A stretch of DNA of 64,000 bases. It comes from Pseudomonadota bacterium. GTDB lineage: Bacteria; Pseudomonadota; Gammaproteobacteria; Steroidobacterales; Steroidobacteraceae. Below, one piece after another: positions 9,703 to 19,478 of this stretch. Both the position numbers and the translations under genes were made by a program. The notes beneath the pieces were generated by a model that saw only the letters and a program-made list of their open reading frames with translations, ran no database searches and was not told the origin of the DNA. Every line of letters starts with the position of its first letter. Position 1 is the stretch's first letter. The DNA lies in contig JAJZUT010000004.1 in assembly GCA_021847105.1 (NCBI GenBank), forward strand, positions 161,976 to 225,975. The letters run 5' to 3'.

Positions 9703-12384
9703 GTGCGTGATCATGCTGAAAACGCCACTGCCGCGCCGGTTGCGCCACTTGCTGACGCCCCCTGGCACCAGCGCACAGCCGCCGATGCGCTCGCCGCGCT
9801 GCAAAGCTCGGCCCAGGGGCTGAGCAGTGCGAGCGCAGCGGAGCGTCGCCGGCGGTACGGGCCGAACCTGTTGCGTGAGACCCCGCAGCGCCCCGCTCTG
9901 AAGGTGATGGCCACCCAGTTCGCCGATCTGACCATCCTGGTGCTGATCGCCGCGGCGGTGCTCTCGGGCGTGATCGGCGAGCCCTCGGACACCGTGGTGA
10001 TTCTTGCCGTGGTCGTACTCAACGCCGCACTCGGAACCATTCAGGAGCTGCGCGCCGAGCGGGCCATGGCGGCGTTGAAGATGATGGCGGCCCCGAGCAC
10101 CACCGTGCTGCGCGACGGGACGGCCCAGCAGTTGCCGGCTGCCGAACTCGTCCCGGGCGATGTGGTGATTCTCGAGGCAGGCGGCATCGCACCGGCGGAC
10201 CTGCGCCTGCTCGAGGCGATCGGGCTGCGCCTCGATGAATCGGCACTGACCGGTGAATCGGTCCCGGTCGATAAGGTCGTCGCGCCCATTCCCGGCGACC
10301 TCCCCCCGGCCGATCGGCTGAACATGGCCTACAAGGGCACGACCATCACCGCCGGACGAGGCGTCGGTCTGGTGGTGGCGAGCGGTATGCGCACCGAACT
10401 CGGACGTATCGCCGAGCTACTGAGTGAACACCAACGGGTCAAGACTCCGCTGCAGCGCCGTCTGGAATCCCTCGGCCGGCAGATCGGCCTGTGGGTGCTC
10501 GCCATCTGCGTCCTCGTCTTCGTCACCGGCATTCTGCGCGGCGAGCCGGCCCTTCCGGTTTTTCTGACCGCCCTCAGTCTCGCCGTGGCGGCGATCCCGG
10601 AGGCGCTGCCGGCCGTGGTGAGCATCGCCCTCGCACTCGGGGCGCGTGGGATGGCGGCTGGCCGGGCGCTGGTGCGCCGCCTGCCGGCCGTGGAGACACT
10701 CGGCGCAGTCACCTACATCTGCTCGGACAAGACCGGAACGCTGACCACGAACCAGATGCGCGTCGAGGCCTTCTACTGCGACGCGACGGCGCGCGAGGCG
10801 CTCGGGGCGGGTCCGCCGTGGACGCAGTTGCGTGAAGCCATGGCAATCAGCCACGACGCGTTCGTCGATGCAACCGGCACGGCGCATGGCGACCCGACGG
10901 AGATTGCGTTGCTCATCGCCGCCGGCGCTGCCGGAGTGACTCGGGCGGCGGCGGAACAGACCTATCCACGCGTTGCGGAACTGCCCTTCGACGCCGAACG
11001 CAAGCGCATGACCACCCTGCACCGCGGCCCCGACGGTCAGTATCTCTCGATCACCAAGGGGGCCGCAGAGGTGCTAATCGAACTGTGCCGCAGCGAACGG
11101 CGGCAGGGAGCGACGGTGCCGGTGAATCGGGATGCGCTCCTCGCGAACGCTGAGCAGATGGCGAATGACGGGCTGCGCGTGCTGGCCTTCGCAACTCGCC
11201 GCTGGACGCACTTGCCGGCAGTAGCTGCGGAAGTCCTCGAGAGCGAGCTCGAATTTCTCGCCCTGGTGGGCCTGCTCGATCCGCCCCGCCCCCAGGCGCG
11301 TGAATCCGTCGCCACCTGCAGGGCGGCCGGCATCGTGCCGGTGATGATCACGGGCGATCACCCGGGCACCGCCCGCGCGATCGCCCGTCGGATCGGCCTG
11401 CTGCGCACCGACGAGGAGCTGATGAGCGGCGCGGAGCTCGCGACGCTCAGCGAGCACGAGCTGGCGCGGCGGGTGCGCACGGTACGGGCTTATGCTCGGG
11501 TAGTACCGGAGCAGAAAGTACGAATCGTCACCGCGCTGCAGAAGAACGGGGAGATCGTCGCGATGACCGGCGACGGTGTCAACGATGCCCCAGCGCTGCA
11601 GCGTGCGGACATCGGCGTCGCCATGGGGATCACCGGCACCGATGTCGCCAAGGAGGCGAGCGACATGGTGCTCCTGGACGACAACTTCGCCACCATCGTC
11701 GCGGCGGTCCACGCGGGACGACGAATCTACGACAATCTGCGCAAATTCGTGCGCTACATTCTCACCACGAACGCGGGCGAGGTCTGGACGATCTTTCTGG
11801 CACCGTTTGTGGGCCTGCCGGTGCCGCTGTTGCCGATTCAGATTCTCTGGATCAACCTCATCACCGACAGCCTGCCGGGAATCGCCCTGGTTTCCGAACC
11901 GGCCGAGCCCGACCTGATGCGGCGTCCGCCCCGCCCCCCGACCGAGAGTCTGTTCGCCGGGGGCCTTGGCATGCATGTGTTCGTATTCGGTCTGCTCATG
12001 GCCGCCGTGATCCTCGCGGCGCAGACATGGCAGTTGCACACCGGCAGCAACGCCTGGCGCACCGTCGCATTCACCGCGCTGTGTTTCACTCAGATCGGCC
12101 ACGTACTCGCGATCCGCTCCGAGCGGGTTGCTTTCTGGTCGCTGGGTCCACTCGGCAACGTGCCTCTGCTCATTGCCGTTGCTATCGCCCTCACCCTTCA
12201 GTTGCTCGTGGTGTACCTGCCTGCGCTGCAACCGCTGTTCGGCACTGCGCCGCTCGACGCCGCGCAACTGGGCCTGTGTGTCGGCTGCGGCGGCGCAATC
12301 TTCATCGCCGTCGAGTTCGAGAAGGCGGTGCGCCGCAACCTGGCGACCCGAGCCGCGACGCACGGCCGAGCAAGCGAGCACTGA
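9703..12384 (+). CDS. P2A-type cation-transporting ATPase (Ca2+-ATPase-like)
   Basis: 893 residues from GTG 9703. The frame stays open to an ATG at 9496, but that extra part is Arg/Ser/Cys-rich and unlike the family, so I use 9703; the start is uncertain. An N-terminal cation-ATPase domain (WHQRTAADALAAL) precedes the actuator TGES motif at 183-186. The helix-4 motif PEALP replaces the SERCA PEGLP. The phosphorylation motif SDKTGTLTT has Asp at 342, the hinge TGDGVNDAP is at about 622-630, and a six-helix C-terminal domain follows. It should pump a divalent cation (Ca2+ or Mn2+ likely) across the inner membrane by ATP hydrolysis. Its stop overlaps the start of a CaCA exchanger, so the two probably act in the same cation homeostasis. 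Confidence 0.9.
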   Translation: MRDHAENATAAPVAPLADAPWHQRTAADALAALQSSAQGLSSASAAERRRRYGPNLLRETPQRPALKVMATQFADLTILVLIAAAVLSGVIGEPSDTVVILAVVVLNAALGTIQELRAERAMAALKMMAAPSTTVLRDGTAQQLPAAELVPGDVVILEAGGIAPADLRLLEAIGLRLDESALTGESVPVDKVVAPIPGDLPPADRLNMAYKGTTITAGRGVGLVVASGMRTELGRIAELLSEHQRVKTPLQRRLESLGRQIGLWVLAICVLVFVTGILRGEPALPVFLTALSLAVAAIPEALPAVVSIALALGARGMAAGRALVRRLPAVETLGAVTYICSDKTGTLTTNQMRVEAFYCDATAREALGAGPPWTQLREAMAISHDAFVDATGTAHGDPTEIALLIAAGAAGVTRAAAEQTYPRVAELPFDAERKRMTTLHRGPDGQYLSITKGAAEVLIELCRSERRQGATVPVNRDALLANAEQMANDGLRVLAFATRRWTHLPAVAAEVLESELEFLALVGLLDPPRPQARESVATCRAAGIVPVMITGDHPGTARAIARRIGLLRTDEELMSGAELATLSEHELARRVRTVRAYARVVPEQKVRIVTALQKNGEIVAMTGDGVNDAPALQRADIGVAMGITGTDVAKEASDMVLLDDNFATIVAAVHAGRRIYDNLRKFVRYILTTNAGEVWTIFLAPFVGLPVPLLPIQILWINLITDSLPGIALVSEPAEPDLMRRPPRPPTESLFAGGLGMHVFVFGLLMAAVILAAQTWQLHTGSNAWRTVAFTALCFTQIGHVLAIRSERVAFWSLGPLGNVPLLIAVAIALTLQLLVVYLPALQPLFGTAPLDAAQLGLCVGCGGAIFIAVEFEKAVRRNLATRAATHGRASEH

Positions 12385-13406
12385 TGCGGGCTGCGGCGCT
12401 CAACTGGCTCACGAGCCAAGGCGTCGCGCTGCCGCTGGCCGCATTCCTCCTGATTGGTGCCATTGTCTTTCTCAGCGGTGCCCGCCTGACGCGCCATGCC
12501 GACGCGATTGCGGATGCGAGCGCGCTCGGCCGGCTGTGGATCGGTACGCTCCTGCTTGCGGCAAGCACCTCGCTCCCGGAGCTCACCACAGATGTCTCCG
12601 CAGCCGCGCTCCGCGCCCCGAATCTCGGCATCGGCGATCTGATGGGCTCCTCGCTCGCCAACATGCTCATTCTGGCCCTGCTGGACCTGATTTATTTCCG
12701 GCGCCGCGTGCTCGATGACATCTCGCGCAACCATCTTCTGGTCGGGGTGCTCGCGATCATCCTGACCGCGCTTGCCGGGCTCGACATGGCCACTCGGAGC
12801 CACGGCGCATTCGGGCCCATCGGTATCGGCTCCGCGCTGATCGTGATCATCTACCTGCTCGGCATGCGCGCGGTTCGCGCCGAGCTGCCCGAGGCCACTC
12901 CACCGGTGCAACTGCCGCTGGGCGCCACCCGGCGCAACGTGCTGCGCAAGGCCATCGTCGGCTTTGCGGCGGTGACCGCCGTGCTCGGGCTCGCCACACC
13001 GGCGCTGGTCCTCAGCGCCGAGGCACTCGCACGCACGAGCGGACTTGGCGAAACCTTCGTCGGCACGCTGCTGGTGGGACTGACCACCTCGATCCCAGAG
13101 GGCGTGACGATCATTGCCGCAGTTCGGCTCGGCGCACTTGATCTGGCGGCCGGCAATGCCTTCGGCAGCAATGCGTTCAACATGTGCATTCTGCTCGCAA
13201 TGGACCTGGCGTCCCCCACCGGACCGGTGCTGCCTCAGGCAGCCCCGGCCAACCTCATCGGCGCACAGCTCGCGGTGCTGGTCACTGCAATGATCCTGCT
13301 GCGGATTCTGACGCCCCGCAGCCGCACCATCGGCCGTTGGCGGCCGGAGAGCCTTCTCGTCCTCATCGCTTATGCGACCGCCATCTGGCTGCTCGCGCCC
13401 AGTTAG
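12384..13406 (+). CDS. Calcium/cation antiporter, CaCA (YrbG-like)
   Basis: 340 residues from ATG 12384, overlapping the ATPase stop (ATGA). It has ten predicted helices in two inverted repeats. Each repeat carries an alpha motif: ASTSLPELTTDV with GDLMGSSLANM in the first, and GLTTSIPEGVTI with GNAFGSNAFNM in the second. The acidic residues (Glu in PEL and PEG) needed for Ca2+ coordination are present. Members exchange Na+ or H+ for Ca2+ in the inner membrane. Translational coupling with a P-type cation pump makes a two-gene cation-efflux module. Confidence 0.9.
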   Translation: MRAAALNWLTSQGVALPLAAFLLIGAIVFLSGARLTRHADAIADASALGRLWIGTLLLAASTSLPELTTDVSAAALRAPNLGIGDLMGSSLANMLILALLDLIYFRRRVLDDISRNHLLVGVLAIILTALAGLDMATRSHGAFGPIGIGSALIVIIYLLGMRAVRAELPEATPPVQLPLGATRRNVLRKAIVGFAAVTAVLGLATPALVLSAEALARTSGLGETFVGTLLVGLTTSIPEGVTIIAAVRLGALDLAAGNAFGSNAFNMCILLAMDLASPTGPVLPQAAPANLIGAQLAVLVTAMILLRILTPRSRTIGRWRPESLLVLIAYATAIWLLAPS

Positions 13407-13419
13407 CGCACATTGCGCC

Positions 13420-14313
13420 TCAGGGCGGTACAAAGGTGAATCGGACCGGCCGAGCGATCAGCACGTCGCGCGAAACGTTTGCCACGGCCCACTCGGCGAT
13501 GCTGCCAAGCAGGACGTGCGCGACACCACCGCGCCCGTGGGTCCCCACCGCCACAAGATCGGCCCGCATCCGATTCGCTTCACGCGCGATCACGCCGCGC
13601 GGATCGCCATTGCGTACGATGGCCTCGAGCCTGCAGGGCAGCGGCCCGAGCGCCGCCAGCAGCTGCGCGAGCGATCGCTCGGCGGCCTGCCGGGCCTGAC
13701 GGACGTAAAACGCTCCGCTCTCGTCGGCCGCGGTCCGATGCCAGCCGGCAAACGCCGCTCGGTAGGCATGCAGCACACGCACGATCCGGTGCTCGGGGTC
13801 CGCCCCCCCGAGCAGCTCCGAGGTCAGCTCGATCAGACTGCGCGCGCTGGGATCGATTTCAACAGCCACGAGCGGATGCCGGTACGGGGCACGCGCGCGG
13901 CGCCGCACCACCAGTGTCGGAATTTCGCTCAGATGCACGACGCGGGTCAGTGTCGTGCCGAGCACCCCGGGGGGACGGTTGCGGCCCATCACGATCAATT
14001 CAGCGCCCAGCTCCCTGGCCCGCTGGATGATCTGGACGTAGGGGGCGCCGCTGCGCACCTGGGAGAGCACGCGGCGCGCGCCGAGCTTCTCGGCGAGCAG
14101 CGTGCGCGCACGCCCCAGCGCCAAGTCGGCCCGCTTGGATGTCTCGGCCGCCACCTGCGGCGAGAGCACGTGCAGCAGATGAATCTCACAGTTCCCGCTT
14201 GCGCCGATGTAAGCCACCCGCTCAAGCACTCGCTGTGCCGCCGGCGCGAAGTCGAGCGGCACGAGAATGCGCCGCGCAGCCCGCCGCATCGGCGCGCGGC
14301 GCACCCCTTTCAT
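13420..14313 (-). CDS. Universal stress protein, tandem Usp domains
   Basis: 297 residues with two Usp domains in tandem (about 12-135 and 145-290). The first domain ends ELIVMGRNRPPG; the second has VGTHGRGGVAHVLLGSIAE, which matches the G-2x-G-9x-G(S/T) ATP-binding pattern. Cytoplasmic. It is convergent with the cation pump/exchanger pair, leaving only 13 bases between stops. Usp proteins help cells survive stress; the specific ligand here is unknown. Confidence 0.9.
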   Translation of the reverse strand: MKGVRRAPMRRAARRILVPLDFAPAAQRVLERVAYIGASGNCEIHLLHVLSPQVAAETSKRADLALGRARTLLAEKLGARRVLSQVRSGAPYVQIIQRARELGAELIVMGRNRPPGVLGTTLTRVVHLSEIPTLVVRRRARAPYRHPLVAVEIDPSARSLIELTSELLGGADPEHRIVRVLHAYRAAFAGWHRTAADESGAFYVRQARQAAERSLAQLLAALGPLPCRLEAIVRNGDPRGVIAREANRMRADLVAVGTHGRGGVAHVLLGSIAEWAVANVSRDVLIARPVRFTFVPP

Positions 14314-14436
14314 ATCACTCTCACGTTCACAACTGTGCAGCGCATGGTCGTCTCACCGCATGGGCGTCGGCCGAATTCCAGCCTGTGAACATTCAATCTG
14401 TACCTGAGCCAACGGCCGGCGCCATCAGAACGAGTA

Positions 14437-14498
14437 CCTAGTGCCGCGCCGGACACCCGCGGCAAATGCCTATGGGCTTCGTTGCCGATGGCACTAGG
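14437..14498. promoter_or_regulatory. Nested inverted repeats in the UrcA gene leader
   Basis: Outer arms CCTAGTGCC (14437-14445) and GGCACTAGG (14490-14498) are perfect. Inner arms CGGCAA (14460-14465) and TTGCCG (14482-14487) are also perfect and nested within. The structure ends 44 bases before the UrcA start. It could be a structured 5' leader, an operator or a small attenuator. No T-tract follows. Confidence 0.4.
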
Positions 14499-14542
14499 AT
14501 GGTCATCCATCGCCTGCTCTGCCTGAGGGCCGAGGTGCCATC

Positions 14543-14950
14543 ATGGGCTACATCCCCCGACGACTCGAGCGAATCGCCCTCGCCGTCCTCGCCACCGCCG
14601 GCCTGCTTGCACAGGCTCAAGCGCAAGTCTCACCGAGAACCGTTACCGTCGAAGTGAGCATCCAGGCTCGCGCGCTCGCCGGGCGAACCGGTGTGGAAGC
14701 TCCCGTCGATCACGTCACGCTCACCCACGCGGTGAGTTATGAAGACCTCAACCTCGCGACCCAGGTCGGTGCCGAAGAGCTCGGTCGGCGCGTCGCCGAG
14801 ACCGCTCGCTTCGCCTGTGAGCAGCTCGAGCGACTCTATCCCCGCCAGTCCGAAAGCATTGCGCGATGCACGCGGCAGGCGATTGAGGATGCCGACAGCC
14901 AGGTCAGCGCCGCCATCGAGGCCGCCGACCGCGAAACGCGCGGCGAATGA
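14543..14950 (+). CDS. UrcA family periplasmic protein
   Basis: 135 residues from ATG 14543 with GAGG at the right spacing. A signal peptide ends near AQAQA. The mature part carries the UrcA pattern: VSYEDLNLATQVGAEEL, then two conserved cysteines about 20 residues apart (FACEQL and IARCTR), probably disulfide bonded in the periplasm, and an Ala/Glu-rich helix. UrcA proteins are of unknown function and typical of xanthomonads, sphingomonads and relatives. It is convergent with a TonB-dependent receptor. Confidence 0.82.
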   Translation: MGYIPRRLERIALAVLATAGLLAQAQAQVSPRTVTVEVSIQARALAGRTGVEAPVDHVTLTHAVSYEDLNLATQVGAEELGRRVAETARFACEQLERLYPRQSESIARCTRQAIEDADSQVSAAIEAADRETRGE

Positions 14951-15011
14951 TCCTCGGGGACGATCCTTCGCAACCGTGGCGCGATTCCATCCGCCGTGCC
15001 GTCGCGCCGCC

Positions 15012-17411
15012 TCAGAATCGAATTCGTATCCCGCCGAAGACCTCGAGCGGTGCCGCCGGACTGAGAAAGCGATTGTTCACGCCCGGACCGTTTGCCACCG
15101 CGTTGGAGGGAATTCCGGGCGCGCCCTCACCGGTGGGATCGCTGAGCAGTCCGAACGTCGAATACTTCGCGTTGAACAGATTGTCGACCGTGGCAAAAAG
15201 CTCGACGCGATGCATCGGATGGTACGTCGAGTGCAGTTCGGCCACGCTGTAACCGGCAATCGGCGCCAGGAGATTCGCCTGGTCGCCGGAATAGTAGACA
15301 CTGCTGACGATGTTGACACTGCCCCCGATGCTCCACTTCGCCAGCACCTGCACATCCGCACCGATCTTCCAGCGATCCTCCGGAATTCCGGGAAACTGAT
15401 CCCCGGGGCGCACATGAATAGTGCCATTGGCATCCCGAGCCGGATTCGAGGGAGACGGTACGGTAAACGGGGTGAGGTAAGTCGCCCGCACCAGGCTGTA
15501 ATTGACGTAGGCGGACCAGCGGGGGGCACGATAGCTCACATCCGCCTCGATGCCCTGGCGGCGTGTCGCCCCGATGTTGGTGAAATATCCCGACGCCAGA
15601 GTCGTCGCAACCACCTGAATGTCATCGTAGAGCACGGTTCTGAACAGGCTGAGATTCCAGCGCAATGCGCCGGGCATGAACGGCAGGTGCGCCGTCCGGC
15701 CGCGCAACCCCGCCTCGGTCGTGTGCGAGACGACCTGACGCAGTGGCGGATCGCCGGACAGGCTCGAGGGCAGCAGACACGGCGCCTGCGGATCCGCACA
15801 CTCGAGCTCCCCTGGGGTCGGCGCACGATTGTTCACCGAATAACCGCCAAAGAGCGTCAGCGACGGCAACAAATCGTAGGTGGCGCCGATCGAGGGATTG
15901 AAATGAACGAACCGGTTGAAACCGGTGAGGGCACTGCCCCGCCGGTCGGCAATGTCGATATTGGCGATGTTGTAACGACCACTGGCGGTGACCGCCAGCT
16001 TGCGGGTCACATTGAATGTGTCGGTGAAATATCCGCCGAGAGTCTTGTTGACCGAATCGACGTACACCGGCGTTGCGTCGCTGTTGGCGAGCGCACCAGG
16101 CGAATTCTCCGGCGTATCGAGGTAGAGGCTCGAGGGCATCACCAGGAGCTGGGCGTTGAGCAATCCGATCTGCACTCCGGTGTAATAACTCGTCGAGGCG
16201 TAATCGAGCGCCGCACCAACGGTAAAGTGATTATCGTGCCCAAGAATCGCCGCATTGTTAGACACCTGCAGCGTGACCCCCCGCCCCCAGGAGTGGATGA
16301 ACTCGAAATCGTTCTCGCCGATATGGCGCGTGCCGCCCTGAGAGATGTCCGGCAGCATCTGACCGGCAGCATTCGTGAGCGGCGTAACGCCGTCCGGCTG
16401 GCATAGAATGCCGGGCAACGTCGTGCAGCTGACGTAGTTCGTGCCGTTGCCATTCGATACGGTCTGCGCATAGTCCCGATAGTAGAGCACGCCCGCCAAG
16501 GACCATTGGCCCGGCAGGTTGAGCGTGCCGTTCAGCATCAGGAATTTCAGCGTATTGATGTTGTCCTGCGGTCCGGTAAACACGAGCGAGCGGTTCACCG
16601 CGAGCTCCTGCACGGGCGCCGGGCTCTGCCCCTTCAGCACGTTGTCGTCCCAGGCGTAGCTGAGGTCGAGAGTACCCGCACTGCCGTGCAGACTGAGTGC
16701 GGCAAACAAATCGCGCAGCTGATCGCTGGTGAAATCGCGCCAGCCATGCCAGTTCAGGCCGCGCCCGGCGACATAGAATCCGAGCATGCCGGAGTGAACG
16801 CCGTACTGTGCGGTGAGTTCCTGGCGGTGAAAGGATCCGCCCGAGAGCTTCACGTCCGCGCCCTGGTAGTTAAATCCGTTCTTCATGGTGAGCGAAATGG
16901 CTCCGCCCAGGGCATTGAGCCCGTACACCGCGCTCGAACTCGTCAGTTCAACCCCTTCGATCGCGGTCGGCAGGACCAAATCCCAGTTCACCGTATCCCC
17001 GAACGCCTCGTTGATGCGCACGCCGTTTTCGTAAATTGCCAATCCCTGGGGCGTGCCCAGCACCGGCGAGGCCTCGAACCCTCGATACAGAATGTCCGGC
17101 TGGAATGGATCGACCATGTTGTCGTTGATGTTGATGCTGCCCAACCGGGAGTTGAGCGCAGTAGTGAGGCTTGCCGCCCCCTGCTTCGAGAGATCCGCCG
17201 CCGAGAGCATCTGCACATTGCCGGGAATGTCATTGAGCGGCACCGTCGAGCCCGGCAGCGGGGCTGCGCTGATCACGATCGCCTGCAGGCTGTCCTGCGC
17301 GGCGGGGATCGGACCGGCATGGGCCACGGCACCCCCGGCACCGAGCACGGCAAGGAGCGCAAGCTCCACGCCAAGATGGCCCGACGGCTTCACGCTCAGC
17401 CAGCACTTCAT
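15012..17411 (-). CDS. TonB-dependent outer-membrane receptor
   Basis: 799 residues from ATG 17411, chosen over 17426 because GGGGAAG sits five bases upstream. A signal peptide ends near AHAG. The plug domain covers about 45-170 (DILYRGFEASPVLGTPQGL, VYGLNALGGAISL). A 22-strand barrel follows and ends in the terminal Phe of GGIRIRF needed for BAM insertion. A TonB box may be AIVISAAP near residue 50. It imports an unidentified ligand using TonB energy. Two-component genes lie upstream on the other strand, which may hint at regulation but is not proof. Confidence 0.9.
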   Translation of the reverse strand: MKCWLSVKPSGHLGVELALLAVLGAGGAVAHAGPIPAAQDSLQAIVISAAPLPGSTVPLNDIPGNVQMLSAADLSKQGAASLTTALNSRLGSININDNMVDPFQPDILYRGFEASPVLGTPQGLAIYENGVRINEAFGDTVNWDLVLPTAIEGVELTSSSAVYGLNALGGAISLTMKNGFNYQGADVKLSGGSFHRQELTAQYGVHSGMLGFYVAGRGLNWHGWRDFTSDQLRDLFAALSLHGSAGTLDLSYAWDDNVLKGQSPAPVQELAVNRSLVFTGPQDNINTLKFLMLNGTLNLPGQWSLAGVLYYRDYAQTVSNGNGTNYVSCTTLPGILCQPDGVTPLTNAAGQMLPDISQGGTRHIGENDFEFIHSWGRGVTLQVSNNAAILGHDNHFTVGAALDYASTSYYTGVQIGLLNAQLLVMPSSLYLDTPENSPGALANSDATPVYVDSVNKTLGGYFTDTFNVTRKLAVTASGRYNIANIDIADRRGSALTGFNRFVHFNPSIGATYDLLPSLTLFGGYSVNNRAPTPGELECADPQAPCLLPSSLSGDPPLRQVVSHTTEAGLRGRTAHLPFMPGALRWNLSLFRTVLYDDIQVVATTLASGYFTNIGATRRQGIEADVSYRAPRWSAYVNYSLVRATYLTPFTVPSPSNPARDANGTIHVRPGDQFPGIPEDRWKIGADVQVLAKWSIGGSVNIVSSVYYSGDQANLLAPIAGYSVAELHSTYHPMHRVELFATVDNLFNAKYSTFGLLSDPTGEGAPGIPSNAVANGPGVNNRFLSPAAPLEVFGGIRIRF

Positions 17412-17715
17412 CAAGACTTCCCCCATCAGCGAGCGGCGTTGCGCTCGAGAGCGAGTGCAGCAGCCGGTCGCATCAGTTTACGGTTTCCCGCCATGGTGAT
17501 GGGCTCGAGAGGGAACTCGCAAGGGAGTTTTTCCCGATTTACCGCTCGGCCGGGCTCAGCCGGGAGATGTGTTCCAAAATGGGACGCTCGCCTGGCGGAG
17601 CCGGTAGCCGCATTGGCGAGTCTCGCTTCGAAGCTCGCCATGATGAGGCCGCGGTGGGGCCGTACTGCTCGCGCAGTTCAATGCGAGGTACACTTCACTG
17701 TCATCATTGAGGCCG
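17412..17715. other. Divergent intergenic region
   Basis: About 300 bases between the TonB receptor and the histidine kinase. No gene is credible, and no strong promoter or palindrome was recognised. Confidence 0.35.
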
Positions 17716-18786
17716 ATGCGGCGACAGACACAGCCGATGCAGCAGCCGGGCGGAGCAGTCACGACAGCGCCAGACGCCGCGCCGCTCGGCGATCCGAGCG
17801 CCGACGCCTGCCCTACCCCAGCCGCCTGGACACCTGACCCGGCACGTCGTCTGAGGCGGCGTGACGCGCTACTCGTGGCCATGATCACCGTCGCGTCCTG
17901 GGTGGTCTGTGGACTGCTCAACGTGACCGAGATGCTGCGCCGGCTCACGGCCCCCTATGAGCGCTATCAGCTCGATGAGCTGCCCACCGTATTGCTCGTG
18001 CTCGGACTGGGTCTGACCTGGTTCGCCACGCGGCGCTACGGCGAAGCGCGTCAGGAAATCGAGCGCAGAGTACGGGCCGAGGCGCAGCTCACCACGGCTC
18101 TGGCAGACAACCGCCGCCTCGCACAGCAGTACGTGGATCTGCAAGAAGCCGAGCGCAAGGCGCTCGCGCGCGAGCTGCACGATGAACTTGGACAGTATTT
18201 CAACGTCATCAAGCTCGACGCCGTAGGCATCCGGAATGATCGTCACGATGACCCTGCGACACGGCGCGCACGCGCCGAGGCCATTGTGGAGAACTGTAAT
18301 CACATCCACGGAGCGCTCGCGACACTGATGCGCGAACTGCGTCCGGCGGGGCTCGATGAACTAGGCCTCCCCGCTGCGCTCGAGCACTGCGTTCAGACGT
18401 GGCGTACGCGGCTGCCTGAGGTGACGCTGCGCCTCACGGTGGATGGCGATTTCTCGGCGCTGGCGGAAAACCTCGCGGTCACCGTCTATCGCTTCGTTCA
18501 GGAGGCACTCACCAACGTGGCCAAGCACGCCGCTGCACAGCAGGTCGATATCCGTCTGAACCGCTGCGCAGCAGCCGGGTCGGGCTCTGACTGGGTGTCC
18601 GTGACGGTCGCCGATGACGGGGTGGGCTGCGCAGCCGTGCAGACCACGCGCGGCCTCGGGCTGATTGGCATGCGCGAGCGGGTCACCGCGCTACGCGGGG
18701 AGTTGACCATCGACCGTGCGTCAGGCCGCGGGTTTACGCTGACGGCGCGCCTGCCGATCCTCCCGCCGAGCCCCGGCGCATCATGA
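17716..18786 (+). CDS. Sensor histidine kinase, NarL/DesK-type (HisKA_3)
   Basis: 356 residues from ATG 17716; a TTG three codons earlier is also possible. Two transmembrane helices (about 54-72 and 92-108) enclose a short periplasmic loop with no recognised sensor domain. A coiled coil leads into the HisKA_3 dimerisation motif ARELHDELGQ with the phosphorylated His at about 155. The HATPase_c domain shows FVQEALTNVAKHA (N box), ADDGVG (G1) and GLGLIGMRERV (G2). It autophosphorylates and hands the phosphate to the overlapping response regulator. The signal is unknown. Confidence 0.92.
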   Translation: MRRQTQPMQQPGGAVTTAPDAAPLGDPSADACPTPAAWTPDPARRLRRRDALLVAMITVASWVVCGLLNVTEMLRRLTAPYERYQLDELPTVLLVLGLGLTWFATRRYGEARQEIERRVRAEAQLTTALADNRRLAQQYVDLQEAERKALARELHDELGQYFNVIKLDAVGIRNDRHDDPATRRARAEAIVENCNHIHGALATLMRELRPAGLDELGLPAALEHCVQTWRTRLPEVTLRLTVDGDFSALAENLAVTVYRFVQEALTNVAKHAAAQQVDIRLNRCAAAGSGSDWVSVTVADDGVGCAAVQTTRGLGLIGMRERVTALRGELTIDRASGRGFTLTARLPILPPSPGAS

Positions 18787-19424
18787 CCGCAGCGCCCATC
18801 AAGGTTCTGCTGGTCGACGATCACGCCATCGTGCGCGAAGGCTACCGGCGACTGCTCGCCGGCGAGCCCGGCGTCCAGATAGTCGGCGAAGCGGCGAACG
18901 CGGCGCAGGCGTGCGCGCGCGCCCTGGAGCTCGCCCCGGACGTCGTGGTCATGGACATCGCCCTGCCCGGGGTGAGCGGCATCGAGGCCATGCGCCGCAT
19001 GCGCCGCGACCAGACGGAGCTGCGCATCCTCATGTTCAGCATGCACGATGACGCAATTTATGCGAACCGAGCGCTCGAGGCGGGCGCACTCGGCTACCTC
19101 AGCAAAGCCAGCGCCCCGGAAGCGCTGCTGCAGGCGATCTATACGGTCTGCAGGGGCGAGCGATACGTGAGCGGCGATGTGGCGGCAAACATCGCGCGCG
19201 CTGCACAACAGCCCAGCAAATCCGACCTTGAAGCCCTGACGCCCCGCGAATTTGAAGTGCTGCGCCTGCTGGTGCGCGGGGAGACACTGCGCCGCATTGG
19301 TGAGCAGCTGGGACTGTCGGAGAAGACGGTCGCGAACCATCAGTCCACGATCCGCGAGAAGCTGGGGGCCCGCAACAGCGTACAGCTCTCGCGCCTCGCC
19401 GCGCACCTCGGACTGTGGCCCTAG
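18783..19424 (+). CDS. Response regulator, NarL/FixJ family
   Basis: 213 residues; its ATG overlaps the kinase stop (ATGA), so the pair is co-translated. The receiver domain is intact: acidic pair in LLVDDH, phosphoacceptor Asp58 in VVVMDIALPG, conserved Lys in LSKAS. The C-terminal LuxR-type HTH runs LTPREFEVLRLLVRGET to ANHQSTIREKLG. It should be a DNA-binding transcription factor. Targets cannot be read from the window; the adjacent TonB receptor is one candidate. Confidence 0.93.
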   Translation: MTAAPIKVLLVDDHAIVREGYRRLLAGEPGVQIVGEAANAAQACARALELAPDVVVMDIALPGVSGIEAMRRMRRDQTELRILMFSMHDDAIYANRALEAGALGYLSKASAPEALLQAIYTVCRGERYVSGDVAANIARAAQQPSKSDLEALTPREFEVLRLLVRGETLRRIGEQLGLSEKTVANHQSTIREKLGARNSVQLSRLAAHLGLWP

Positions 19425-19430
19425 GGCACC

Positions 19431-19457
19431 CGCGCCGCGGCCCACGGGCGCGGCGCG
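19431..19457. terminator. Strong GC hairpin between convergent genes
   Basis: CGCGCCGCG (19431-19439) pairs with CGCGGCGCG (19449-19457), with a further CCC/GGG pairing inside. It sits between the response regulator stop and the UbiH-family stop, and could end both transcripts. No T-tract. Confidence 0.45.
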
Positions 19458-19478
19458 CACGCAAAGGGACCGATGCGC

